Part shown: piece by piece, positions 16,270 to 24,846 of the stretch
Layout of the letters: each line of letters begins with the position of its first letter
Numbering within the stretch: the first letter of the stretch is position 1
Origin: an uncultured Flavobacteriales bacterium
Lineage (GTDB): Bacteria > Bacteroidota > Bacteroidia > Flavobacteriales_D > Crocinitomicaceae
Length of the DNA: 49,571 bases
Assembly: GCA_937973685.1 (NCBI GenBank)
Contig: CALJKJ010000032.1
Span: forward strand, 1 to 49,571
Direction of reading: 5' to 3'
The notes under the pieces: model-generated
Told to the model about the DNA's origin: nothing
The model's input: the letters and a program-made list of their open reading frames with translations, nothing else
The model's database searches: none
Made by a program: the position numbers and the translations under genes

Positions 16270-17517
16270 TTAGAAAAAACGGCACGAAAAAACGGCAGTA
16301 TCGTCAACTAATTTTAAATTTCCTCGCCATTCATCTAACTTTGAAAAGATGATATTGTTCATGTCTTCCATACTTAGACGATAAAAACTGTGAACGATTT
16401 TAACGAGTTGATCTAATTCAAAGTATTCTTTTTTATCGTTTTCAAGTTCTACTACACCATCTGTATATAATACCAAAGTTGTGTTTGATCCCAAAATTTC
16501 ATTTCCTACTTGGATGAATGGTAATTGTTCAAACATTCCTAATCCTACCGATCCAGTATCTAATAATTTTATGCTTTTCCCATCCGTTAAAAATGGTTGA
16601 TTGTGACCCGAATTAACATACTCCAATACTCTTGAAGATGCATTGTACTTAGCAATGAAAAAAGTAATGAATTTTTCACCTTTAGCAGCAACCATTACTT
16701 TTTTATTCAATTCTTCAATTAAATATGTCAAGTCAAAACGTTGAATAGGATAAACTGAGGTAATTAATGTACGTAATGTTGCTTGGAAATTTGCCATTAG
16801 CATAGCAGCAGAAATACCTTTTCCGCTTACATCTGCGATACAAATTATGTATTCATCATCTCCTATGGGAATGAAATCGTAATAATCTCCACCTACCTCG
16901 TGTCTCGGTATGTATTTAGCAGAAATATCCATCCGTTTATTCGTAGGTAGGTCGGCTGGAAAAAGAAGTTTTTGCATTTCTGATGCAACTTCAAGTTCCT
17001 TTTTCAAACGTTCTTGTTTCAGTTGTTCCCGAGCCATTCGTTTGTTTTCGATGGCCATCGATACAATGTTTGTCAACGTTTGAATGAAACTCATATTATT
17101 CAACGTTTCTGTAAGCTTCATGCGTTGATTTTCGAGTCCTGCAATCAGTAAATAAGCAAGAGGTTTGTCCTTGTGAAAAACTGGAATAACAACATCAAAT
17201 TCATCAATTACAGAAGATTGACTCGATTCAATGACTGTAATTTCTTTGAAACGAAATAAATCAGTTTCCACATGAATTTCTTTGATCCGACTTTTAACAC
17301 CGACTTTTAACAAACAACTCCACTCTTTTTCTTTGTTAAATAGAACGAAGCGGTCAAAACCCAATTGTTCGCGCATGATGAATTCAAACAAACGTGTTAG
17401 CTGTTCTACAGATTGATTTGTGGTAATTGCTCGTGTGATTTCCAAAAGCGACTGCAAACGGAATTCGTTCATTTCTAAACGAGATTCTAATTGACTTAAT
17501 GCGCGTTCTTTGATCAT
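16270..17517 (-). CDS. GAF-SpoIIE (PP2C-type) serine phosphatase, RsbU-like
   Basis: About 415 residues from the ATG at 17515-17517. An N-terminal coiled segment leads into a GAF-like sensor domain (~15-165), a linker helix (~165-200), and a C-terminal PP2C/SpoIIE phosphatase domain with the metal-binding motifs HEVGGDYYDF, IADVSGKGISAAMLMA, NSGHNQPF, LVLYTDGVVE and DDTAVF. Such proteins dephosphorylate a STAS-domain anti-anti-sigma factor in partner-switching pathways. No STAS or kinase gene is adjacent, but a single-domain STAS protein lies at 28901-29248. No transmembrane helix is seen. An upstream TTG start at 17565 is less likely. Confidence 0.88.
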   Translation of the reverse strand: MIKERALSQLESRLEMNEFRLQSLLEITRAITTNQSVEQLTRLFEFIMREQLGFDRFVLFNKEKEWSCLLKVGVKSRIKEIHVETDLFRFKEITVIESSQSSVIDEFDVVIPVFHKDKPLAYLLIAGLENQRMKLTETLNNMSFIQTLTNIVSMAIENKRMAREQLKQERLKKELEVASEMQKLLFPADLPTNKRMDISAKYIPRHEVGGDYYDFIPIGDDEYIICIADVSGKGISAAMLMANFQATLRTLITSVYPIQRFDLTYLIEELNKKVMVAAKGEKFITFFIAKYNASSRVLEYVNSGHNQPFLTDGKSIKLLDTGSVGLGMFEQLPFIQVGNEILGSNTTLVLYTDGVVELENDKKEYFELDQLVKIVHSFYRLSMEDMNNIIFSKLDEWRGNLKLVDDTAVFSCRFF

Positions 17518-17637
17518 TGAAAACTGAATTTTATTGAAAAATTGTGTTGAATCACATTTATTCAATGTAAAAATACAGTCTTATTTAACGCTAGTTCCTT
17601 TCGGAAAAAGAACTTATTACTGCAAAATTGTTAATTG

Positions 17638-19692
17638 TTAATACGCTAATAATTTTTCGAGCGCTACTCCTACTTTTTCAGCATTAGGAAGTAATTCAGC
17701 TTCTAAAATTGAATTCAAAGGAATTGCTGGTGTATCAACCGAACCTACTATTGCAATTGGCGCATCTAACGATTGGAAATTATCCCGTTGTATCCTTCCT
17801 GCAAGTCCCAATGTGAAAGTTGACTCAACAGATTCCTCTGTCACCAACATTACTTTACCATGCTTCGTAACAGCTGCATTAATTGCATCCATATCAAGTG
17901 GATGCAATGATCTCAAATCAAGAATTTCAACACGGTTTTGAACGTTTTTCGACGCCTCTAAAGTCCAATAAACTCCACGTCCATAAGTTATGACTACGCA
18001 TGACTCTCCTTTTGCAATCGCTGTTTGATCCGCTGCTTGAACAACTCGCGCTTTACCAATTGGAATGATGTAATTTTCATCTGGCTCGATTGACATTGCA
18101 CCTTCTGTTCCAGGGATTTTAGACCAATATAATCCTTTGTGTTCTAAAATAACCACAGGATTTGGATCGTAAAACGCTGCTTTTATTAATCCTTTTAAAT
18201 CCGCTCCAGTCGAAGGGTAAACAACTTTAATTCCGCGAATATTTGTCAAAACAGATTCAACACTCGAACTATGGTAAGGTCCACCTGATCCGTAAGCGCC
18301 AATTGGCACACGAATAACGCAACTTACGGGCCATTTCCCGTTTGATAAATAATTTGACCGGCTTACTTCTGTGAAAAGTTGATTTAACCCTGGCCAAATG
18401 TAATCAGCAAACTGAACTTCAACAAATGGCTTTAATCCAACTGCAGACATACCAACAGTTGAACCGATAATAAATGCTTCTTGTATTGGTGTGTTAAAAA
18501 CACGGTTATCGCCAAAAGTTTGAGCTAATGTTGCTGCTTCTCTGAAAACACCTCCAAGTCTACCACCAACATCTTGACCGTATAAAAGTGCCTCAGGATG
18601 TTTTTCCATCAACTCACGAACAGCAAACAAAGCACTGTCAACCATTACTGTTTTCTTTTTTCCAGCTGGTTCGCGTTCGCCAGTTTCTTCTGTAATTTTT
18701 GTGGGAGCAAAAATATGGTCCGTTACACTATCTGGAAGTGGATCAGGAGCATTTAATGCAATTTCGTATTGTTCGTCAACATATTTTTTTACGTCTGCTT
18801 CGGTATTAATTATGTCTGCTTCACCAAAGTTTTCACGAAATACGTTTTTTAATTTTGGATAAGGATCGTTTTTTGTAGCTTCTTCTAAATCATCTCGGTA
18901 CCATTCTTTTCGAACGCCTGAAGTGTGATGACCTAACAATGGAACTTTCGCATGTATGATAAAAGGTCGTCGCTCTTTTCTGACAATAGCAAGTACTTCT
19001 TGAACAGTCTCATAAGAGTTAATAAAATCACTTCCATCAATGGTGCGTACTTCAATTCCATTGAATCCTTGTGCATAAAATGTCATATCTTGCGCACGCG
19101 TTTCAGCAGCATTTGCAGAAATGTCCCATCCATTATCTTGCACTAAATAAATTATCGGGAATTGTTTTAAAGCAGCCATTTGCAATGCTTCTGAAACCTC
19201 TCCTTCTGTACAAGATGCATCTCCTAACGAGCAAACAACAACTGGGTTTTCACCATTAAAATCTTGTGCTAAACCTAATTTCTCTTTGTATTGAATCCCC
19301 ATAGCAATACCTGTTGTCGGTATAGCTTGCATACCTGTTGCCGATGACTGGTGAGGAATTTTAGGCATGTCATCACGATTCAAGGATGGGTGACAATAAT
19401 AGGTTCTACCTCCTGAAAAAGGATCGTCTTTTTTTGCAAAAACTTGTAACATTAAATCACTTGGTGTCAAGCCCATTCCCAACAAAATACTGTCATCTCT
19501 ATAATATGGAGAAACCCAATCTTGAGGTTTGAGCTGGAGACCTACAGCTAATTGAATTGCTTCATGTCCACGAGAAGTTGCGTGTACATATTTCGCCGTA
19601 ACCTCTTTGTTTGCTTCATATTTTTCGGACATTGTTTTGGCAGTTGCCATTAATTCAAATGCACGAAGTATGATTTTTTTATCTATGCTCAT
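17638..19692 (-). CDS. 2-oxoacid dehydrogenase E1, fused alpha and beta subunits (branched-chain type)
   Basis: Thiamine-diphosphate-dependent E1 decarboxylase, 684 residues, with alpha (~1-320) and beta (~345-684) parts in one chain. The TPP motif is GDASCTEGEVSEALQ... QDNGWDIS; the N-terminal part has THATSRGHEAIQLAVGL-like sequence. The beta part has LYGQDVGGRLGGVFREAATL, FNTPIQEAFIIGSTVGM and VQFADYIWPGLNQLF, closest to branched-chain 2-oxoisovalerate dehydrogenase. It feeds acyl groups from Val, Leu and Ile into CoA esters, possibly for iso-fatty acid synthesis, via an E2 and E3 encoded elsewhere. A monocistronic gene by context; TATCTTTA at 19734-19741 (minus) is an imperfect -7 box. 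Confidence 0.9.
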   Translation of the reverse strand: MSIDKKIILRAFELMATAKTMSEKYEANKEVTAKYVHATSRGHEAIQLAVGLQLKPQDWVSPYYRDDSILLGMGLTPSDLMLQVFAKKDDPFSGGRTYYCHPSLNRDDMPKIPHQSSATGMQAIPTTGIAMGIQYKEKLGLAQDFNGENPVVVCSLGDASCTEGEVSEALQMAALKQFPIIYLVQDNGWDISANAAETRAQDMTFYAQGFNGIEVRTIDGSDFINSYETVQEVLAIVRKERRPFIIHAKVPLLGHHTSGVRKEWYRDDLEEATKNDPYPKLKNVFRENFGEADIINTEADVKKYVDEQYEIALNAPDPLPDSVTDHIFAPTKITEETGEREPAGKKKTVMVDSALFAVRELMEKHPEALLYGQDVGGRLGGVFREAATLAQTFGDNRVFNTPIQEAFIIGSTVGMSAVGLKPFVEVQFADYIWPGLNQLFTEVSRSNYLSNGKWPVSCVIRVPIGAYGSGGPYHSSSVESVLTNIRGIKVVYPSTGADLKGLIKAAFYDPNPVVILEHKGLYWSKIPGTEGAMSIEPDENYIIPIGKARVVQAADQTAIAKGESCVVITYGRGVYWTLEASKNVQNRVEILDLRSLHPLDMDAINAAVTKHGKVMLVTEESVESTFTLGLAGRIQRDNFQSLDAPIAIVGSVDTPAIPLNSILEAELLPNAEKVGVALEKLLAY

Positions 19693-19747
19693 TGTCTTTA
19701 TTTATCGATTCTTTGGTTGACAAATCATCGGTGTAAAGATAATACAC

Positions 19748-19798
19748 AAAAAGAGAATATAAACGAATCTTTCAAATAATGATTGATTCGTTTATTCT
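19748..19798 (-). terminator. Long hairpin, probable terminator of the XRE-Fic gene
   Basis: A perfect 11-bp inverted repeat ATAAACGAATC/GATTCGTTTAT (19759-19769/19785-19795) with a 15-nt loop; four more pairs (19754-19757 with 19795-19798) form if a 2-nt bulge is allowed. On the minus strand it is followed by CTTTTTG (19747-19753), a short T-run. It lies 60 nt past the Fic stop and just upstream of the E1 gene, so an operator role for E1 is also possible. Confidence 0.55.
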
Positions 19799-19858
19799 GA
19801 ATAATTCAGCATAATTAACGATAAAAACACACCGATTTTGACAGAAAATCTGTTTCTA

Positions 19859-20902
19859 TTAAGCAAGAATTGAAAGGTATCTTTCTAAATTTTCTTTTTC
19901 TACCAAAGCAATGAACTTAATAAATGCATCTTTAGAATGATTTACTTGAACTGTTTCCAAAGCATCATAATAGGACATCCTGGAAGTGGTATCTCCTTTA
20001 ATATTAGCTATGATAAAGCCATGCTGTAATAATATCATATTCATAACCAAGCGAGCAGTTCTTCCATTTCCATCAATAAAAGGATGAATCGTTACCAATC
20101 GTTCGTGCATTTCTGCGGCTAAAACAATTGGGTGAACAGTTTGCTTATTTTTCATGTACCAATTGAAATAATCTGCCATGTGAGCTGAAATTTCATAAGG
20201 TGATGGAGGCATGTGCTTACTCCCCTGCATCATCACTTGAACATTTCTGTACCTACCTGCATCTTCTGGATGAATACCACGTAAAATCAAATTATGAATT
20301 GACAACAATTCTCTTTCCGAGAAAAAAGATTTATCAGCAACTAATTGCTGAATGTAATGAATAGCCTCACTATGATTAACCGCCTCTAAATGCTCTCTCA
20401 TTGATTTTCCTGAAACAGTCAAACCTTTATTAATAACCAAATCTGTTTCACGTAAGGTAAGCGTATTACCTTCTATCTTGTTACTTTCGTATGTATATTC
20501 AATTGCAAGAGCTTCTGTTATTCGATGATTTTCAAATGAACGAATTTTGTCTAATCTCGCTTTTAGTTCATCTATTTCTTCAAGTGTTTTTTCAATTGTC
20601 TCGTCATCAAATTTTCTTTCTGGAAAATAACTAGCCAATTCTTCTTGCACCAACGAAATCACATCTTGAGCAAAGGAATAATTGGCAATCTCCGATACAA
20701 TTTTTGAAGTTAAATAAGCTTTCATGAGCGAATCAAATGGAATCGCTAATGCTGATGCTAGTTTGATTATTTGTGTTTCGGAAGGAATTCGTTTGCCGTT
20801 TTCAAATTTGCTGATTAATGATTGATCTACACCAATAATACTTGCCAAATCAATAGCACGCATTTTCTTTGCTTTTCTGGCATTTTTAAGTAAATCTTTC
20901 AT
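19859..20902 (-). CDS. XRE-type HTH / Fic domain protein (putative AMP transferase)
   Basis: About 347 residues from the ATG at 20900-20902; a TTG three codons earlier is possible. Residues ~5-57 are an XRE/Cro-type helix-turn-helix (ASIIGVDQSLISKFENGKR). Then comes a charged linker and a Fic domain with the canonical active-site motif HPFIDGNGRTAR (~273-284). The autoinhibitory motif of class II Fic proteins, S-N-K-I-E-G-N (~140-146), lies before it, so AMP transfer should be held off until that helix moves. Fic enzymes usually AMPylate a Tyr/Thr of a target protein. HTH at the N-terminus, combined with an operator-like promoter, suggests autoregulation. Target unknown; possible toxin-like or stress role. 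Confidence 0.9.
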   Translation of the reverse strand: MKDLLKNARKAKKMRAIDLASIIGVDQSLISKFENGKRIPSETQIIKLASALAIPFDSLMKAYLTSKIVSEIANYSFAQDVISLVQEELASYFPERKFDDETIEKTLEEIDELKARLDKIRSFENHRITEALAIEYTYESNKIEGNTLTLRETDLVINKGLTVSGKSMREHLEAVNHSEAIHYIQQLVADKSFFSERELLSIHNLILRGIHPEDAGRYRNVQVMMQGSKHMPPSPYEISAHMADYFNWYMKNKQTVHPIVLAAEMHERLVTIHPFIDGNGRTARLVMNMILLQHGFIIANIKGDTTSRMSYYDALETVQVNHSKDAFIKFIALVEKENLERYLSILA

Positions 20903-20905
20903 TGT

Positions 20906-20954
20906 TGACAAATATTTTCATGACAAATTTAGTCATATTTTTTTGATCTTCCAA
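20906..20954 (-). promoter_or_regulatory. Promoter and candidate autoregulatory operator of the XRE-Fic gene
   Basis: On the minus strand, TTG (20952-20954) is followed after 20 nt by TAAATTTG (20924-20931), a full consensus promoter. Three GTCA/TGAC half-sites surround it: TGAC-N7-GTCA (20932-20935 and 20921-20924) over the -7 box, and another GTCA 11 nt further downstream (20906-20909); the latter two lie in direct-repeat ATTTGTCA copies. This arrangement suits repression by the encoded HTH protein. Confidence 0.6.
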
Positions 20955-20973
20955 AAAAAAAGGCTTTCGCCTT
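20953..20973 (-). terminator. Rho-independent terminator of the DPP-IV-like gene
   Basis: Stem AAGGC/GCCTT (20960-20964/20969-20973) with a GAAA tetraloop on the RNA, followed on the minus strand by a run of Ts (20953-20961 as As on plus). It begins 4 nt after the stop codon of the protease gene. Its T-tract overlaps the -33 element of the XRE-Fic promoter. Confidence 0.8.
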
Positions 20974-20977
20974 CTTT

Positions 20978-23107
20978 TTAATTATTTTCGATAACGTATT
21001 TGAGAACTTTTTCGATCAGATGAACTCTATCTTTCCCAACCACATTGTGTTTGTGCATGGGATATGTGAAAAAATCAACTTGAATTCCTAATTCAATGAA
21101 TTTTTTATTTAATGCATAATTATGTTGAGGTACAACAACATCATCAACGGAACCATGTATCAATAACAAATCTCCTTTTAAATTTTTGGCATGTGTAAAT
21201 AATGATGCTTGCTCATATCCTTCTTTGTTTTGATCAGGTCTGTCCATGTATCTTTCACCATACATAATTTCATAATATTTCCAATCTGTCACGGGTCCTC
21301 CAGCTACTCCAACATTAAAAACACCAGGATTTCTCAGCATCAAAGAGTTTGTCATAAATCCACCAAAAGACCAACCATGAACAGCTAATCGAGACGAATC
21401 AATAAAAGGCAACGATTTTAAATAAGAAACTCCACTTAATTGATCTTCCATTTCAACTGTTCCTAATTGACGATGAATCTGACTTTCAAAAGCGAAACCT
21501 CTTTCTCCAGAACCTCTGTTATCCAAAGTGAAAACAATATAACCTTGCTCAGCCATCCAATACATCCACAAATTAGCACCATCTAACCAAGAATTTGTGA
21601 TCATTTGGGCATGTGGCCCTCCGTAAACATATACTAATACTGGATATTTCTTAGTTGGATCGAAATTACTTGGTTTGATCATTCGCGTGTACAATGTGGA
21701 ACCATCCTTTCCTTTAATCTGCCCAATATCTGCTGAACCTATTTGAATATCAGCTAATTTGTTTTTTGCTACCAATAAAGTCGTCACTGTATTTCCGTTT
21801 TTTGATTTCAACTCACATTTATTGGGAACTGAATGCGAAGAAAACTGGTCAAAGAAATACGTGCCACTACTGTTAAAAGATAAACTATGAGTTCCTTCTT
21901 CAATTGTAAGACAACGTTGTTTTCCGTTCAAATCAACTAGATAATACAACGTATTTAGTGGACTAATTCCCGTAGATGAAAAAACAATTTCTTTTCCGTT
22001 ATTGATTGCTGTCGCAATATTCTTCACGACAAATTTATTCGAAGTCAATTGCTTTATTAGCTTACCTTCTATGGTGTAGTAATACAAGTTATTAAATCCA
22101 TCTTTCTCAGAAATCCAAACAAAATTAGTTGACGAATTACTAGGAAAAAAAGCTGGGTGTTCAGGTTCAACCCATTTATCATTTGTTTCTTCTAAAATTG
22201 TTCTAACAAAAACACCTGTCTGTGCATCAAAACAATTCAACCAATAGTGATTTTGATCCCTATTTACTTCGGCAATTAGTACAAATTTTTCATCAGGAGT
22301 CCATGATAAATTAGTCAAATAATTATCGCTTCCATGCAAAGGCTGAATCATAACTAACTTTCCCGTAGCAAGGGCAAAGATTCCAACACTAGGTTTTTCT
22401 GAGCCTTGTCCCGCCATTGGATATTTAATATTCATAAGTGTAGCAGGAGTTTCAGTGATATCAACTAGCGGATAATTTGTGACATCTGTTTCGTCTTTTT
22501 GATAATACGCAAGAGCGTTTCCGTTTGGTGACCAAAAAATGCCGCCACTAATACCAAATTCATTTCGCGCTATCGATTGACCTGAAACGATGTTTTTGTC
22601 CGTGTTTTTGGTGATTTGAATGATAGAACCATCTGACTTAGCAACTGATAAATTATTATCAATCGTAAAAGCGACATTCATTGTGCTTGGTTCAAAAACA
22701 CTGTTTTGTGCTTCTTTTGGAAGACTTACTAGCTTTTTACCAGTTTTTGAGACTACGTTGTATGCATAATAATCTTGCCCATTTGTCAAGAATAATGTTT
22801 GAGCATCTTTCCAGGTATACCCATAGAAATTAGGCAACGAAGCAGACAACACAGCATTGACATCAGCAATTTTTAACCATTCTACAGCTTGCGTATTATT
22901 CACAGTTGCCTTGAACAACGATTGGTAATTTGCACTAGCATAGGTATAATCATTCGTTGTTGGAATCCAAGCAAATGCATTCATCGACTCAGGACGTAAT
23001 GCACGATTTTGTTGAAGTACCGATTCAGACAATGTCAATTCTCTTTTCTGTGCTGAAACAGAAAAAGCAATTTGAAAAACTGCAACGATTAAAATAATTC
23101 TTTTCAT
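20978..23107 (-). CDS. Dipeptidyl peptidase IV-like S9 family peptidase
   Basis: A 709-residue exported prolyl peptidase. The ATG at 23105-23107 gives a clean signal peptide (MKRIILIVAVFQIAFSVSAQ). The N-terminal two thirds is a beta-propeller (DPPIV_N; repeated Trp/Asp-rich blades such as WSPNGNALAYYQKDE), and the C-terminal alpha/beta-hydrolase domain carries the catalytic Ser580 in HGWSFGGFM, an Asp at GSVDDVV (~655-656) and His687 in PMHKHNVV. The VYVYGGPHAQ segment is typical. It likely cleaves X-Pro dipeptides from peptides in the periplasm or at the surface. It follows the DUF2461 gene by 2 nt and ends at a terminator. Confidence 0.93.
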   Translation of the reverse strand: MKRIILIVAVFQIAFSVSAQKRELTLSESVLQQNRALRPESMNAFAWIPTTNDYTYASANYQSLFKATVNNTQAVEWLKIADVNAVLSASLPNFYGYTWKDAQTLFLTNGQDYYAYNVVSKTGKKLVSLPKEAQNSVFEPSTMNVAFTIDNNLSVAKSDGSIIQITKNTDKNIVSGQSIARNEFGISGGIFWSPNGNALAYYQKDETDVTNYPLVDITETPATLMNIKYPMAGQGSEKPSVGIFALATGKLVMIQPLHGSDNYLTNLSWTPDEKFVLIAEVNRDQNHYWLNCFDAQTGVFVRTILEETNDKWVEPEHPAFFPSNSSTNFVWISEKDGFNNLYYYTIEGKLIKQLTSNKFVVKNIATAINNGKEIVFSSTGISPLNTLYYLVDLNGKQRCLTIEEGTHSLSFNSSGTYFFDQFSSHSVPNKCELKSKNGNTVTTLLVAKNKLADIQIGSADIGQIKGKDGSTLYTRMIKPSNFDPTKKYPVLVYVYGGPHAQMITNSWLDGANLWMYWMAEQGYIVFTLDNRGSGERGFAFESQIHRQLGTVEMEDQLSGVSYLKSLPFIDSSRLAVHGWSFGGFMTNSLMLRNPGVFNVGVAGGPVTDWKYYEIMYGERYMDRPDQNKEGYEQASLFTHAKNLKGDLLLIHGSVDDVVVPQHNYALNKKFIELGIQVDFFTYPMHKHNVVGKDRVHLIEKVLKYVIENN

Positions 23108-23109
23108 AA

Positions 23110-23796
23110 TTAATTTACTTGAATACATTGGTTAAAAAATTGTTCTATTGGTTTTGCTGTGTTATAGCACGAAACTAATGTTGTCATTAAATCGTTACTC
23201 AACAACAATTCTGCGGGAAAAGAAGTCATGAAATACCACTGTTTGTTGTAAATAAGTGGCTGGTCTTCTGCTACTTCTTTGAATTCTTTAGGTATTAATT
23301 TATTCTTTTCGCCTTTTATTTCGTTAAATAATTGCACAAAAGATGTTGCGCTAATTAAGGATTCAAATTCAGATAAATTTCTTGAAATTCCTTCTCGGAT
23401 CAAATAAATATCTTCCTTTTCGGCTTCATAAACCCCACCATAAACATGAATATTTTCAGGTCCAAATTCAAAATACAATCCCTTGATATTTCTTGATTTT
23501 TTTCCACCTGGTGCGACAACAGCCGAGCAAGTAGATTTGTAAGGTGTTTTATCCTTTGAAAAACGGATGTCTCGATTTATTCGGAAGATACATTCGGAAG
23601 CAGTTAATTCATTGAATTCCGAATCAATTGCTGCCAGTTCACAAATAAATTGATTCACGAAATTTGAAAACGGTTTTTTAACAGATTCCTCATACCTTTT
23701 TCGATTAGTATCAAACCAATTTTTGTGATTATTGGCCGCTAATTCTTTGAAAAAATCCAAATAATCTTTTGTGAAATAAGTCATCCCGTTTGTCAT
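23110..23796 (-). CDS. DUF2461 family protein
   Basis: A 228-residue cytoplasmic protein of the DUF2461 (TIGR02453) family, function unknown. Typical segments: FFKELAANNHKNWFDTNRKRYEE near the N-terminus, FRINRDIRFSKDKTPYKS around residue 80, and YFEFGPENIHVYGGVY around 110. An ATG four codons later (23784) is an equally good start. Its stop is 2 nt before the start of the peptidase gene, so the two are likely one transcript. It is divergent from the acidic protein gene at 23879. Confidence 0.85.
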   Translation of the reverse strand: MTNGMTYFTKDYLDFFKELAANNHKNWFDTNRKRYEESVKKPFSNFVNQFICELAAIDSEFNELTASECIFRINRDIRFSKDKTPYKSTCSAVVAPGGKKSRNIKGLYFEFGPENIHVYGGVYEAEKEDIYLIREGISRNLSEFESLISATSFVQLFNEIKGEKNKLIPKEFKEVAEDQPLIYNKQWYFMTSFPAELLLSNDLMTTLVSCYNTAKPIEQFFNQCIQVN

Positions 23797-23878
23797 TTAA
23801 AACACGAATTTAATCACAAGTCGCGAACTTTCCTCCATATGTGAATGAATAAACCTATTTTTGATAAAAAAATACAAC

Positions 23879-24355
23879 ATGTCAAACGTTACAATCGGTC
23901 ATATTGAGGCCGCAATTAAAAAAATCGATGGATTAGATGAAGCTGCTTTGGACAGATTGTCAGAAACGCAAACGACAGCGCAACCAATTTTATTGGGTTA
24001 TGTAATGTCTGCTCCAGATGAATATAAAAATGAAAACCTCGAAAGTCTTTTAATCTATTACTTCACGGTTGTTTTGGAGTCATTCAATTTGGCGGGATAC
24101 CATCCAAAAACAGTAACCGAAGAAAACATTGACGAATTTGAAGAACCATACTTCCAATTATTAGATGAATACTTTGAGAAAGAAGATGAAACAATGTTAG
24201 AAGAATTTTCAGATCAACCTGATTTGGTGAAATTTTTAGCAATGGAAGTCGGAATGGAAGACGAAGAGGGAATCACGCTTGATGATGAAACCGCTACACA
24301 ATTATTTATTGTCATGCTTGCAATGATTTCATTGTTGAGTAGAGCTTTAGACTAA
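23879..24355 (+). CDS. Acidic conserved hypothetical protein
   Basis: I do not recognise this family. It encodes 158 residues from the ATG at 23879 (MSNVTIGHIEAAIKKIDGLD), strongly acidic with runs such as EEFSDQPDLV, FEKEDETMLEE and MEDEEGITLDDETATQ, predicted all-helical, with a hydrophobic C-terminal helix (LFIVMLAMISLLSRALD) that is probably part of a packed core. No signal peptide. A TATTTTTG -7-like box lies at 23856-23863. The stop codon abuts the ATG of the thioesterase gene, so the two are translationally linked. Confidence 0.7.
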   Translation: MSNVTIGHIEAAIKKIDGLDEAALDRLSETQTTAQPILLGYVMSAPDEYKNENLESLLIYYFTVVLESFNLAGYHPKTVTEENIDEFEEPYFQLLDEYFEKEDETMLEEFSDQPDLVKFLAMEVGMEDEEGITLDDETATQLFIVMLAMISLLSRALD

Positions 24356-24763
24356 ATGAAAACACCTTCAGAAATTGTTTCATACATGCTTGAAAATGAC
24401 CAATTCTCGAATTGGTTAGGAATCGCTGTTGAACAAATTGAAGCAGGTAAATGCATGTTAAAAATGACCGTTTCAGCAACCATGTTAAACGGTCATCAAA
24501 TTGCTCATGGAGGAATCACTTATGCATTTGCCGATTCAGCACTTGCATTTGCCGCAAATAGTTATGGGCGAAAAGCTGTCAGTATCGAATCTAACATATC
24601 ACATATTAAACCAGTTCATGTAAATGACGAATTGATTGCAACTACAACTGTTATTAATTGTGGTAAAAACATCGGGCGATTTGATGTGCATGTGACAAAT
24701 AGAAAACAAGAACTAGTTGCAAAATTCAACGGAACTGTGTTTTTTACAGAAGAAATCTGGTAA
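24356..24763 (+). CDS. PaaI-like hotdog-fold thioesterase
   Basis: A 135-residue hotdog thioesterase of the PaaI/YigI type, hydrolysing acyl-CoA esters. The signature is NGHQIAHGGITYAFADSALA (~48-67): the HGG turn and the Asp of ADSALAFAAN correspond to the substrate-binding and catalytic positions of PaaI. VSIESNISHIKPVHVNDEL matches the central strand. The start codon directly follows the stop of the acidic protein gene. No other phenylacetate-degradation genes are in the window, so the natural substrate may be another acyl-CoA; a housekeeping role in clearing stalled CoA esters is plausible. Confidence 0.9.
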   Translation: MKTPSEIVSYMLENDQFSNWLGIAVEQIEAGKCMLKMTVSATMLNGHQIAHGGITYAFADSALAFAANSYGRKAVSIESNISHIKPVHVNDELIATTTVINCGKNIGRFDVHVTNRKQELVAKFNGTVFFTEEIW

Positions 24764-24785
24764 TGTGTATAAAAAACATAACTGA

Positions 24786-24838
24786 TTTGAATGAATTAAC
24801 TGATTCAATATGTAAGTTTGTATACGACTAATTCGTAT
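24786..24838 (+). promoter_or_regulatory. Promoter of the WG-repeat gene with upstream direct repeats
   Basis: TTG (24787-24789) precedes TAAGTTTG (24813-24820) by 23 nt, at the upper end of the accepted spacing. TAACTGATT occurs twice, at 24779-24787 and 24797-24805, exactly 18 nt apart. In the 5' untranslated region a 6-bp repeat ATACGA/TCGTAT (24822-24827/24833-24838) can form a hairpin. Confidence 0.5.
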
Positions 24839-24846
24839 CGGACATC

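Noticed and set aside
19803..19858. Short ACAGA/TCTGT hairpin just after the Fic stop codon
   Set aside because: Stem of five pairs with no T-tract; the longer hairpin at 19754-19798 with a T-run is the better terminator.
20903..20911. TTG start for the XRE-Fic gene
   Set aside because: Adds only three residues; the ATG at 20902 begins the HTH properly and leaves room for the operator half-site.
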